A stretch of DNA of 64,000 bases from Phytophthora sp. 'mugwort' (lineage: Eukaryota; Oomycota; Peronosporomycetes; Peronosporales; Peronosporaceae). The notes under the pieces were generated by a model. The model was given only the letters and a program-made list of their open reading frames with translations. It was not told the DNA's origin and made no database searches. Location: the NCBI GenBank assembly GCA_033558025.1, contig JAUCEF010000001.1, forward strand, positions 1,054,001-1,118,000, given 5' to 3'. This document shows, piece by piece, positions 1 through 8,559 of this stretch. Numbering within the stretch: position 1 is the first letter of the stretch; every line of letters begins with the position of its first letter. A program made the translations under genes and the position numbers.

Positions 1-2
1 AA

Positions 3-137
3 TATATGCGAACTGGTAAGTTCAAATACTTAGTTCCATGGCTCGGAAATGAACCTGATTCCTGGGAGCCACAAGATAATCTCAAATTAGTCAAAACGAG
101 TAGAGGTCAACTCTTGAAAAAGAGTATTGGCTGACTC
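3..137 (+). pseudogene. Chromodomain fragment of a retroelement
   Basis: The frame starting at base 3 stays open for 44 codons to a TGA. It has the signature of a chromodomain strand-helix unit: YLVPWLGNEPDSWEP followed by a basic tail. Oomycete Ty3/gypsy integrases end in such a domain, so this is probably the last part of an integrase whose body lies before the window. No further pol sequence follows. It could instead come from another chromodomain-bearing transposase. Confidence 0.55.
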
Positions 138-1957
138 ACAAATGCGACATAACTGGCTTAATAATAAATTGGATCAAGACATCCTCTTTAGCTTTGACTC
201 AAGCATATTACTTCCACTATTTTATTGAGCATTTTTGGAAATATCTGACTGGATATATAGTCACCAACCCATAAGGATGTGTAAGGACTGCTTAGGAAAG
301 GAAGGTGAGCTTGCTAAGCTTCGGCGAAATTGTGGGTCATTCGGGAAAGTGAGCGGCATTAACGACGAGTTGCTGAATCTTGATACAGCCTCCAACTTCC
401 GTAAAGCAGTTATCAATTGTAAATATCGACGCCAATTGGAAGCAATCTTTGGCGTACCGTTCCATTGCGTTATAAATCGTATTTAGCTCGCTAAGTGAAC
501 GAAACCATATCCGTCATTCTTATGCCAAAAATTTCGTCATGATTCAGTTATGCCAAGCTACTGGTAATTATGACCACTATTTTTTATGGTTTGCGTGATA
601 TAGAGACGGCACAATGTTTCCCAATTCGCCCCTCGCTCGGACAGAGAGCATAAACGACAGGAGGTTCTTGAAAGGTCTCAAAGACGTGTTCAGCAAGCCA
701 AAGTCATGCTGGAGATGCATGAAGGTGCGTCGATATTTCAAGTGGAATAACTACTCTAACAAAGAAACCAACTAGACTGTTATGTGGGTTGGTTCTGATG
801 AGGCTTTTCCGTCAGAAGTAAAGCAAACCCTGAATGGTATTATTTATCAAGTAATAGCTCAATCAGACTAAGAGAAAAACGCTGATGAAAACTCTAGAAA
901 AAGCCCTGAGGTCTCAACAATTCCAGTGATGACTGATGTTGGAATAAATTCGAGTCCGGTACATCTGATGGAGGATATCAGGCAACTACTCAAACTCTGG
1001 ATGCTGAAATTGATAATAATGCTCGTACATGAGCCGGAGTTAATACTACTATGTCCTAATTCCTGAGTAATCTACAAGATGCTATGATCTAATAACTGCA
1101 CTAATCTGCAACTTTCATCGGTAGATTACGTGAATTTTGTACACAGCAATGGAAAGCACTTATACAGTTAAGGCAAACGACTACGTTAAGTCAGGACCAC
1201 AGAAGGTCTACTTTGGGCAGCCATAACTTTCCTCCAAGATCGATTGTGAGAGTTTTAATTGCACTAACCACGCGCCGCCGCTATGCGGTGGTAGTGAAAG
1301 TTGGTGAGAGCCCATTTCGCTCGCTCCAGAGTTCGCTCCATTGCTAAGAAAAGCTACCTACGCATCGCACCGGTAGTAGCGCCTCCGCTCCGATCGCAGG
1401 GGCTCGCTGTGTTAAGTTAGAAATTGAGCTACCTACGCCTTCGACATCTGTAGGATAGGGGGGGGGGGCTCCGGTCCCGCTAGATACGTAGCGGTTTAAT
1501 ATCCTTTGCTTCGCTCGGCAGCATATTAGCTAATCGCGGGGCCGCCTTCGCTCAGCTCGGCAGCTTTTTTGTCCAATGGAAAGGCATAAAAAGCGTGACG
1601 GAGTTAATAAAGGTACTGCTGACAATCTAACAGACAGACTGACAGGTCGCTGCCGTTGATGTTTAGTAATATACGATATTTATAGCGTTGAAGGAATCTC
1701 ACATGCTTTTCCAGTTTCAAAAATAGGCTTGGTTTGAGTACGTTTCATTCGAACAAAGCATACGTTACGATAAGTAGCAGAAAACCGGTTAAGTCATTAA
1801 TTTGACTTGCTTTCTATATTACTCCGGGTATAAAACATCCAGTTAAAACTTGCGCTTAACTCCGATTTTTCCCTATATAAATATATTTTCATGAGACAGT
1901 AAATTAAAAATTAATAAGATTGTACAATAGTGTTGAAGCTACAAGCTCGCCACGTAC
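138..1957. other. Region without a recognisable gene
   Basis: AT-rich decayed sequence with only short open frames. Bases 235-486 are open for 83 codons but start at TTG and match no family I know. At 1270-1590 there is a GC-rich patch with recurring short words (gctacctacgc twice, ctcggcagc twice) and an oligo-G run near 1450. It may be the end of an old transposon, but I found no matching partner. Confidence 0.4.
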
Positions 1958-1959
1958 AT

Positions 1960-3160
1960 AACGGGATCTGCATGAGGCTGTTGCGTTTGTCGTTGTTGCT
2001 GCTGGGGTTTCTTTGGCGTACTTTGCCATATTTTTTCTTTTAAGTTTTGGCTCTCTTTGTTTTCTTTTCTTTCGCCTTGGTGATGTCGGGGTGATCTGGC
2101 TGCTCCAGCACTTCTCGGGTCAATAATCTGCCTGATACTGTGTTGGGCTCACTTTTGCCCTTGCCTTTGTCAGCGTTGCGGGCAGGAAGAAGCAGCACTC
2201 AGTGCTGCATGGTCTCTTTGTGTCTCGGCGAAGAAGGGTTTGTAGTCGAAATCGCAATTGCGCTGGAAATTATGTATTTTTCACTCATTTTTACTTCACA
2301 TCAAAGCAACATACGGCAGCTCTTAAATCCAAACGAGATCTACGGTCGAAGTTGAACTTGTGCACGCTAGTGGCGCAAGGTGCAGCTCATTTGCCTTATT
2401 GATTACCGTTTCACCGCTATCGCGAACCACCGCATCAGTTAGGTCTTGCATTGTACTCTTGAGTACATCTAAAGGTTTCAATAGATGCGTACCGTTGGCT
2501 GGCAGACATACCAGTCGTATATTTACACGTTATGTGGTATCAGATATTTTTTTCGGTAGAAAATGTGACGAAAACCATAAAAAGTGGAAGGAGTGGTCGC
2601 ACTGCTGCTCCAGGAATACTGCATCCTTCTAGTATTTCGTTATCCACACGTTCACCGGGCAAATAAACAAAGGTGACACGATGTATCCACTAGCTCCTCC
2701 TCATGCGACGAACGATAGCAAAAGCTTGTAGTAGCATTCGTGTGCCACACATTATTTAAGACCTTAAGCACTAAACGTTTGTCGACTTACGTGAGCTTTC
2801 AGAACCAGTCTCACCGATATTAGAAAAATGCGACTCCCATCCATCTCGTTTTTAATTACAACTTTTGCCAGTGCGAAAATAGCCTGGCTACTCCTAATCT
2901 GTCACTCCATTCTCGAAATTTTCATACAGCTTGGGATATTCTTAAGTTCAGGAGAAGATAACGCTTAACAAGCTTGCGGTGCCACCCACTCACTTAGAAC
3001 GGTACCATCAAGGAGCTCCGATATCTGACGGACTTTCTAATGATGTACTGTCTACCAACAGGAACTCCTCCATATTGCTGGCCGACGACCCGTCGCTCTC
3101 TGTGTCTAAGGCAGTTCGGGTTCTGGACCGCTTCGCTTGTCAACTTGGTAGAAGCGATTT
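1960..3160 (-). pseudogene. Pogo-like DDE_1 transposase remnant
   Basis: Reading the minus strand across several frames gives pieces typical of a pogo/Tigger-type DDE_1 transposase. One is a CLPANGTHLLKPLDV segment near 2480-2510, equivalent to the family's LPxNxTHxxQPLD motif. A VDKRLVLKVLNNVWHTNATT-like stretch lies upstream of it. A charged C-terminal tail (SEPNTVSGRLLTREVLEQP) lies near 2060-2170. Several stops and frameshifts interrupt the sequence. The 5' end stops close to a MULE inverted repeat at 3165. A helix-turn-helix fragment in the same orientation lies just beyond that MULE, so the two pieces may have been one gene. Confidence 0.6.
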
Positions 3161-3164
3161 TTTT

Positions 3165-3260
3165 CGGATCAAATTTGGTCAAGGTCAAATGGGTCAACCG
3201 TTTTTAAGCCTTAAACTTAAACGTCTTATTAAAATTTGACCCTAAATTTGATCAAAATAG
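3165..3260 (+). repeat. Left terminal inverted repeat of the MULE
   Basis: AT-rich repeat with several copies of a TCAAATTT/TTTGATC word. Its reverse complement aligns loosely with 5640-5738, best over the outer 45 bases. Confidence 0.5.
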
Positions 3261-3647
3261 AGACAATAAAATTTTCTGATATAACTCCAATAGTTTATAT
3301 GTTGGATATTTAATAAAGTATTGATTGATAGAGGTGAGCTGCAGTTTTAAGAGAAGCCGAAGTGGTTTTGAAAGTCTGAACCAAGTGCAAGCATATATAC
3401 GATTGGGTTGGCAAACAAAATTAGTGTGATAGTACCTCCGCTTTGTCGAGTGGGGATGCAGGCAAACTGGCGAAACGTTGGAGGACTGTGTGGTTAGGGG
3501 TGAAACATTAACATAGGGCTTCCGGTTTATCCGTGTAGCAGTGCGATTTTGATTTTTTAATTTGACGTTAGCTTGTCATACATTCCAAGTATATTTATGG
3601 ATTTACAGAAGTTGGTGCACTTTGCTAGTACTCTGGGGAGACGGACA

Positions 3648-5060
3648 CTATCGACGCGGCGGTGGAGTTGTTGTCGACATCTGAATCTTTAAAATTCTCT
3701 GCATCCGATTCTGAGTCAGAGTCGGGTTCAAGACCAGAGGAGTGTGAGCAGGAGCATGATTTGGAGCGCGAACGTGGCGGTTCGAACTATCCGATAAAAG
3801 TCTGACATTTTCGCGACTTTGCCCTTCAATGACATCAATGAACTGCGTGACATTTGGGTGTGCAACTGAAAATGCTTTATTAAGCGATCTGTTGTAGCGC
3901 TCTAGGGGGTTGTTCGTCCGGTTCACTAAATCTTGACGAAGCCCCGACACATTCCACCATTCCGGTTTGTACTTCTTGATCCACGTCCTTTCGAAATATT
4001 TCCAAAACCGCTTCCAGTTTTCCTTTGAATAGGAGATGTTAGCTGCCAGGCATTTGGTTTGAGCCGGCCTCGAACATCATGTTTCCCTTGACCAGTGATT
4101 TCGGAGCGAGGAATCACAGTCAGTCTGTCGAAACATCCCTCCCGCATTGCCAGGTAGACTTCTTCCTCGAAATAGGAAGCTTCAGCATTTTCCGTCGAAT
4201 TGCTTGTTTGAAGTGAAAAGGGCAGCCAATGATGCCGGTTTCAGGATACTGATTCTTGACAGTCTTGATCATTGCATACTCGAAATCACAGGCGGCATGG
4301 ACTGGGTTGAGTTTTCTCTTAGTTGCAATGAACACGAAGTGCAGCATATGTTCGTAAACTTCAGTAGTCTTGACCGTCGTCAGCAGATAAACCACTGGTA
4401 AGTACAGGTCGGAAATGTTGTCGTACATCATGATAATCACAAGCTGGTAGAACTGCACCGGTGCACATATGTACGTGGCATTGAAGAATATTGACGTTTG
4501 CTGCTGCCGCATTCGGTCGACAAGTTGAGGATGCGCCCACCCTATAACTCGGTGCAGAACTTCAGCTTAGTATTCAGTAAAGTGGAACTGAAAGAATTTC
4601 AGGCCTAAGTTGTTTTTGTAACGTTGCAAAGTGGATCAATCTCGACACGACCGTAGACTTCACGTCCAAAATGGGCTGTTCTTGTGCGATAAAGCCGGCC
4701 AAAAACCTGCTTCTTGAAAGTCCCTGGACAATCAAATCATCATTTCAGTAGAACTTGTCGCGAATTCTGTGCCAAACTTCCTGAGGCGGGAGCGTCGTGT
4801 CAGCCAATCCAATTTCATCAGTTGCCAAATCATCTGGTCCTTCCAGTTCACGACAGTCGGTCTTGAACTTATCGGACGGCGGGCATCAGAAATACAATCT
4901 GGTTCATGCTCGCCAGAAATCTCGGTCCCATCAGCTATTACAAAGAGCTTGGCCTTGCAACCCGTTCGTTGGTAGACAGTGCACCGATAGTTCGTTGATG
5001 AAGCCCCAGTGTACCAGGCATAGGGATAGCCTTGATAGGTGGTGGACTTGCTCTCCAGGG
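3648..5060 (-). pseudogene. MULE transposase with N-terminal FLYWCH zinc finger
   Basis: Read from high to low coordinates. A FLYWCH-type finger lies around 5040-4895 (WYTGASSTNYRCTVYQRTGC, then ISGEHEPDC). A MULE DDE core follows around 4300-4150 (HAACDFEYAMIKTVKNQYP, then GCPFHFKQAIRRK). The C-terminal block with RTNNPLERYNRSLNKAF lies around 3930-3870. The DFExA, GCxFHFxQAxxR and RTNNxxERYNR blocks are typical of the MULE transposase domain. At least three frame changes and stops break the gene, so it cannot make a full transposase. The tail beyond 3800 is acidic and of unclear origin. Confidence 0.8.
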
Positions 5061-5639
5061 ACGCGTTGGTTGGCTCCTTGGTTGGCTCCTTAACTTGAAC
5101 GACTGGCGGTTGAAGTTCTCCTCAGCTCAGATGCCGGAGCTCTCCATTCTCTTCATCCTCCGAAGGGCCAACGTTTCGACTGGTGTAGGCTCAAGGATGA
5201 TCGTCGCATAGGAGGCATCACTACAATCAGACCCCTCATCGCTGAAATGGCAGGAGTGGAAATAGGCCAGGCGAAGGTCGCTGGTCATTGTATTTAGAGA
5301 TTGGCGGAGATGAGGTCGTGACCTCGGTGCTTGCGAAGTCAGAAGACAATTGAAAACATGAGTCTACTCGCGCTCGATCTAGGTATGAGGAGCTCCCTCC
5401 TCCTTGGACCAAATTACATGTCGTCGTTTCGCTTGTCCTACGGCCGCAACTACGTTAGTCGTGATATTGCTCGTAACGTCGTGTGTCCTTCCTTGCCAAC
5501 CGTTGCATTGTTTGTAGCTTCGTGTGGTTTTCCTGGGTAGAGACGATAGCAAATTACTGGTATGGCAGGGTTTCCAGATAAGCGTTTTGATCACGGTTTT
5601 TCCTAACGTATATCATATGGTTTTGGTTGAAACGCTCTA

Positions 5640-5738
5640 CAATTGATAAAATTTGATCCATCTCAAATTTGATCCGCGAGTTGGCCCTAAAAAGGTGTTG
5701 ACCCAATTTGACTTTGACCGAATTCGACCCAAGAAAAT
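5640..5738 (-). repeat. Right terminal inverted repeat of the MULE
   Basis: Carries the same TCAAATTTGATC-type words as the left repeat in opposite orientation, ending outward with gggtcgaattcggtcaaag on the minus strand. Many differences from the left copy indicate an old insertion. Confidence 0.5.
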
Positions 5739-5739
5739 G

Positions 5740-5970
5740 GATATCAAATTGGTACGGTTCACCATTGGCATCCTGCCATGCTTTGTTCTCTTGAAGCCAT
5801 CGAAATAGATTTTGAGTATTAATGCCTTGCTCCTTGCAAGCCGCCTCGGGTGATGCTCCTTCACGTACTACCTTGCCGGCGTCTATGGTTACGGCCATTG
5901 CCATCGGCTCGTGGCCTTCTGTGTTTTGCGCCTTCGAAACGCAAATGTGTCCGGGTGACTCATTTGTGGC
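5740..5970 (-). pseudogene. Helix-turn-helix N-terminal fragment of a transposase
   Basis: Minus-strand translation gives a short leader (MSHPDTFAFRRRKTQK) in one frame. In the next frame it gives a clear HTH, SPEAACKEQGINTQNLFRWL, as found at the N-terminus of oomycete pogo-type transposases. The coding signal stops at the MULE end at 5738. Orientation and order match the DDE_1 remnant at 1960-3160, which suggests the MULE landed in that gene. A single-nucleotide frame change separates leader and HTH. Confidence 0.5.
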
Positions 5971-6059
5971 TGTGGCACCACAAATAAGAATAACGAAATA
6001 TGATCCTATAAAAAGAAGTAACGCTTATAACATAGCGACGCTTGTAACATAGGAGGATG

Positions 6060-6132
6060 TTTATCGCTGGACTCCACAACGAAGCCAGCCAGACTCCACA
6101 ACGAACATCGCACGTTTGATTGGTCAAAATAA
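6060..6132 (+). repeat. Left terminal inverted repeat
   Basis: Begins tttatcgctggactccac and contains an internal direct repeat of the word actccacaacgaa. It ends with attggtcaaaataa. Confidence 0.85.
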
Positions 6133-6329
6133 CCTAGACCGCAAAGAGGAGACCGCAAAGCTCAACCACGCGGGCGCCGTACATATTCGCGCAGCGCAGG
6201 TTGGACCTGACCGATTTAACCATCCGCCCCTGGGACTGCTAGGCACGTCAGCAGCACGGCGAGTAGGCTGTCGACACAAGCACCTCAGTAGCACGGAGAA
6301 AAGGTCGTCGACACTCACAGGTCCAAATA

Positions 6330-6905
6330 CTATACTATGTGGACGTGCAGGGCCACCACACGGACGCCAACAAGGCAGCAGCCATGCGGCTCCTGAGCGA
6401 TTTCTGCGCCTTCGTGCACAACCTGGCTCTTACACGATGTCGCAGAACGAGGAAGATCCGACAGCGCAAAAGCTGGCGCGAAAGTCCGGTCGCATCGAGG
6501 CGGACACCAACATCGCAATGACCGACATGCACCCGCTACACCCAACGTTCCAGAAGCTTGCGGTCGCCATGACCGAGATCCACGGCAAGACCAACAAATG
6601 AAGACTGACGGCAAGTAGATGAGGTCGCTGTGTGTGGGAGGGCCCGACTACACCTGAATGAGCGCATCCTGTCGGCGGGCGCCAAGGCCATGATCGAGGG
6701 CGACATCAAGTACACGCACATTAAGTGCCTCGTGGAGCTGAGCGACCTCATCTCGACCTATCTGCAGAAGGCTCGAGGTTCAAGGACGACTCGGCCACGG
6801 AGATGCTCGTGACGAACGGCGCGCAGCAGTCCGCATACCCGGCGTACCTACCCGAGATCGTCAAGCTCGTGAATTCGGATAACATCATGACAAGAGTAAT
6901 CAGGT
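6330..6905 (+). pseudogene. Decayed coding fragment of unknown family inside the TIR element
   Basis: GC-rich sequence with codon-like composition. The coding signal moves between all three plus frames: HHTDANKAAAMRLLSDFCAF, then EADTNIAMTDMHPLHPTFQK, then AMIEGDIKYTHIKCLVELSD, then AQQSAYPAYLPEIVKLVN. Frame hops and in-frame stops show it is not functional. I do not recognise the parent protein. Its composition resembles a host gene more than the surrounding AT-rich transposon DNA, so capture is plausible. Confidence 0.4.
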
Positions 6906-7589
6906 AAATAAAACGCATGGTTGTTGCTGTTTTAACTTTAACCATTATCTATTTTGACATTTTGAGGCATCTGAGCAGCGTGAGCCAAAGGTGTAAGTGC
7001 GCATATGCAGCAATACGAAAGGCCTTTAGCGGAGTCTTCGTGGTTTCATTCTGAAAATTGATGATTTTGCCGGCGCTGTGGGAGGGAAAGGATGAACGTG
7101 TCGGTCTCATTAGTTTTCAAAAAGGGTAGTTCACAGTATGTACTAGCCTGGGAGAATTGTGTTTCCGGCTTCCTCGAAAATTAAGGTCAGTGTTGGTACA
7201 CGTGACAGCATTATGGGATGTAGACCCGCAGTTGTCGCAATGCTATTCACCTCGTTGTTTTGTTGCTTTGGCAGATATCTGAGAACTGAAGAACGCATAG
7301 ATGACTGTGGTGTCGTCATGCTGTTTAAACTCGGAATTGTTGGTTGTTAGAGTCTTGAAGCTGTTTGGATTCGATCGCGTGCGCTTTGGCTCTTCGCCTC
7401 TGCTGAGGATTCTATTTTCGCCGCGTTGGATATCTTCGCGACGAGGTTTACGCGAACCACCGGCTTGTCGATAGACCGAAGCGGTGAGGACACTACTTGT
7501 TCTAATGTATATGTAATCCACGGGAAAACATCGTGCACCGTGTGAACAAGATAGGCGTGGTGGAAATAAGCAAGTACGTAATACAAGGG

Positions 7590-8200
7590 ATGTCTACCTG
7601 CGCTCTGACGCTCCAGATCGTAGAGGACAGCTTGTACGTGCCGACAAGGAATCTGCAATTGCTCTGACACACGGCATGGTTTTTGCACTTTCCAGTAGCC
7701 ATGTTCGTCTTGAATAGTTGAGCTGTCGAAGCCACATCACTTCGGTCAAATGGATCGAAGACATAAAAGCAAGATGATGATGAATAAACAACCGCAACTT
7801 CGCCGTGCTGTGCCCCTCAAAAATCGAAGCCTGAAACCTGGGTAGACGCCCAATATGCTCTCCTGCCGGGTTAGCGGATTCTACAACAGCACTGGGCATG
7901 CTGCATGCTTGACACGTACCATGAGTCGTTGGGGAGATGACCCAGCTTGGTAACTGGCCTCTTGCGGGTGCTCTTTGTGACTTCCCTCACGCGTTTCCGA
8001 GATAAAGCAGTATACCATTTGCAGCGCTGCGTTGTACAGATCCACTTTCTGTAGTTACCGTTGTTCTTGTCTAGCTTAAGGCTCTTGTTCGTGTTTAGAG
8101 CGAAGTCGTTGATGAACTTGCCGGAGATCTCTGCATCTGGAAACCCAAGCACGTAAGACAACATCATCGTAGCCATATTCACCAAGCATGTCGACGGCAT
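7590..8200 (-). pseudogene. MULE-type transposase N-terminal fragment
   Basis: The start reads FALNTNKSLKLDKNNGNYRK and continues with WICTTQRCKWYTALSRKR and SWYVSSMQHAQC. This cysteine/histidine module precedes the transposase core in oomycete MULE proteins. The reading frame breaks after about 110 residues and no DDE core follows. It lies just inside the right inverted repeat, where the start of a MULE gene would be expected. Confidence 0.55.
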
Positions 8201-8296
8201 GGTGCCGGGACTTCTGATCTATGGCAGCACGTCGATATGCCGCTTGTCAATAATATTGATAGTGCACTCTAATCAAAGTAAGAACACATTGTTTGT

Positions 8297-8369
8297 TTAT
8301 TTTAACCAATCACACGTGCTATGTTCGTTGTGGAGTCTGGCTGGCTTCGTTGTGGAGTCCAGCGATAAA
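8297..8369 (-). repeat. Right terminal inverted repeat
   Basis: Inverted copy of 6060-6132 with three visible differences. It ends at agcgataaa, about 190 bp before the start codon of the biotin gene. Confidence 0.85.
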
Positions 8370-8559
8370 AAACCAACATGGGAACACAATGTATATATCT
8401 GGACCTCCGAATGGTGTGATACGCACGAACCAGCTGTCCAAGTCGTATCCCCTTCCATCCAATCACAGGCTCCCATCGTATCTCACGCGCAATCAACGTG
8501 ACGTACAATAATGCAGCTCAGTCGCTAATCTGCCGCTAACCCTTCAAGCTCCAATTAAG
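8370..8559 (+). promoter_or_regulatory. Probable promoter and 5' leader of the biotin gene
   Basis: Two attggtt/ccaatca-type words (CCAAT-box like) occur, one inside the adjacent inverted repeat and one near 8459. At 8516-8532 the sequence gctcagtcgctaatctg resembles the oomycete initiator consensus (GCTCATTYBNNATTTT), about 30-40 bp before the ATG. A transposon end therefore forms the upstream border of this promoter. The initiator match is imperfect. Confidence 0.4.

Larger units (their letters stand above)
3165..5738 (-). mobile_element. FLYWCH-MULE (Mutator-like) DNA transposon, decayed
   Basis: A minus-strand MULE transposase remnant is bracketed by diverged inverted repeats built on the words gtcaaattt, ggtcaa and gggtcaac. 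The left end reads ggatcaaatttggtcaagg on the plus strand. The right end reads gggtcgaattcggtcaaag on the minus strand. I could not find a convincing 8-11 bp target duplication, so the exact ends are approximate. Confidence 0.55.
6060..8369. mobile_element. 2.3 kb element with 73-bp terminal inverted repeats
   Basis: Bases 6060-6132 and 8297-8369 are inverted copies matching at 70 of 73 positions by my alignment. The interior carries a plus-strand decayed coding stretch of unknown origin (6330-6905) and a minus-strand MULE N-terminal fragment (7590-8200). No complete transposase is present, so it is non-autonomous. No target duplication was recognised. It sits about 190 bp upstream of the biotin gene. 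A MULE-type element carrying captured sequence is the best guess. Confidence 0.65.

Noticed and set aside
6116..6601. 161-codon frame in the TIR element taken as one gene
   Set aside because: Its first third is inverted repeat and junk, and the plausible coding signal changes frame within it; treated as a decayed fragment.
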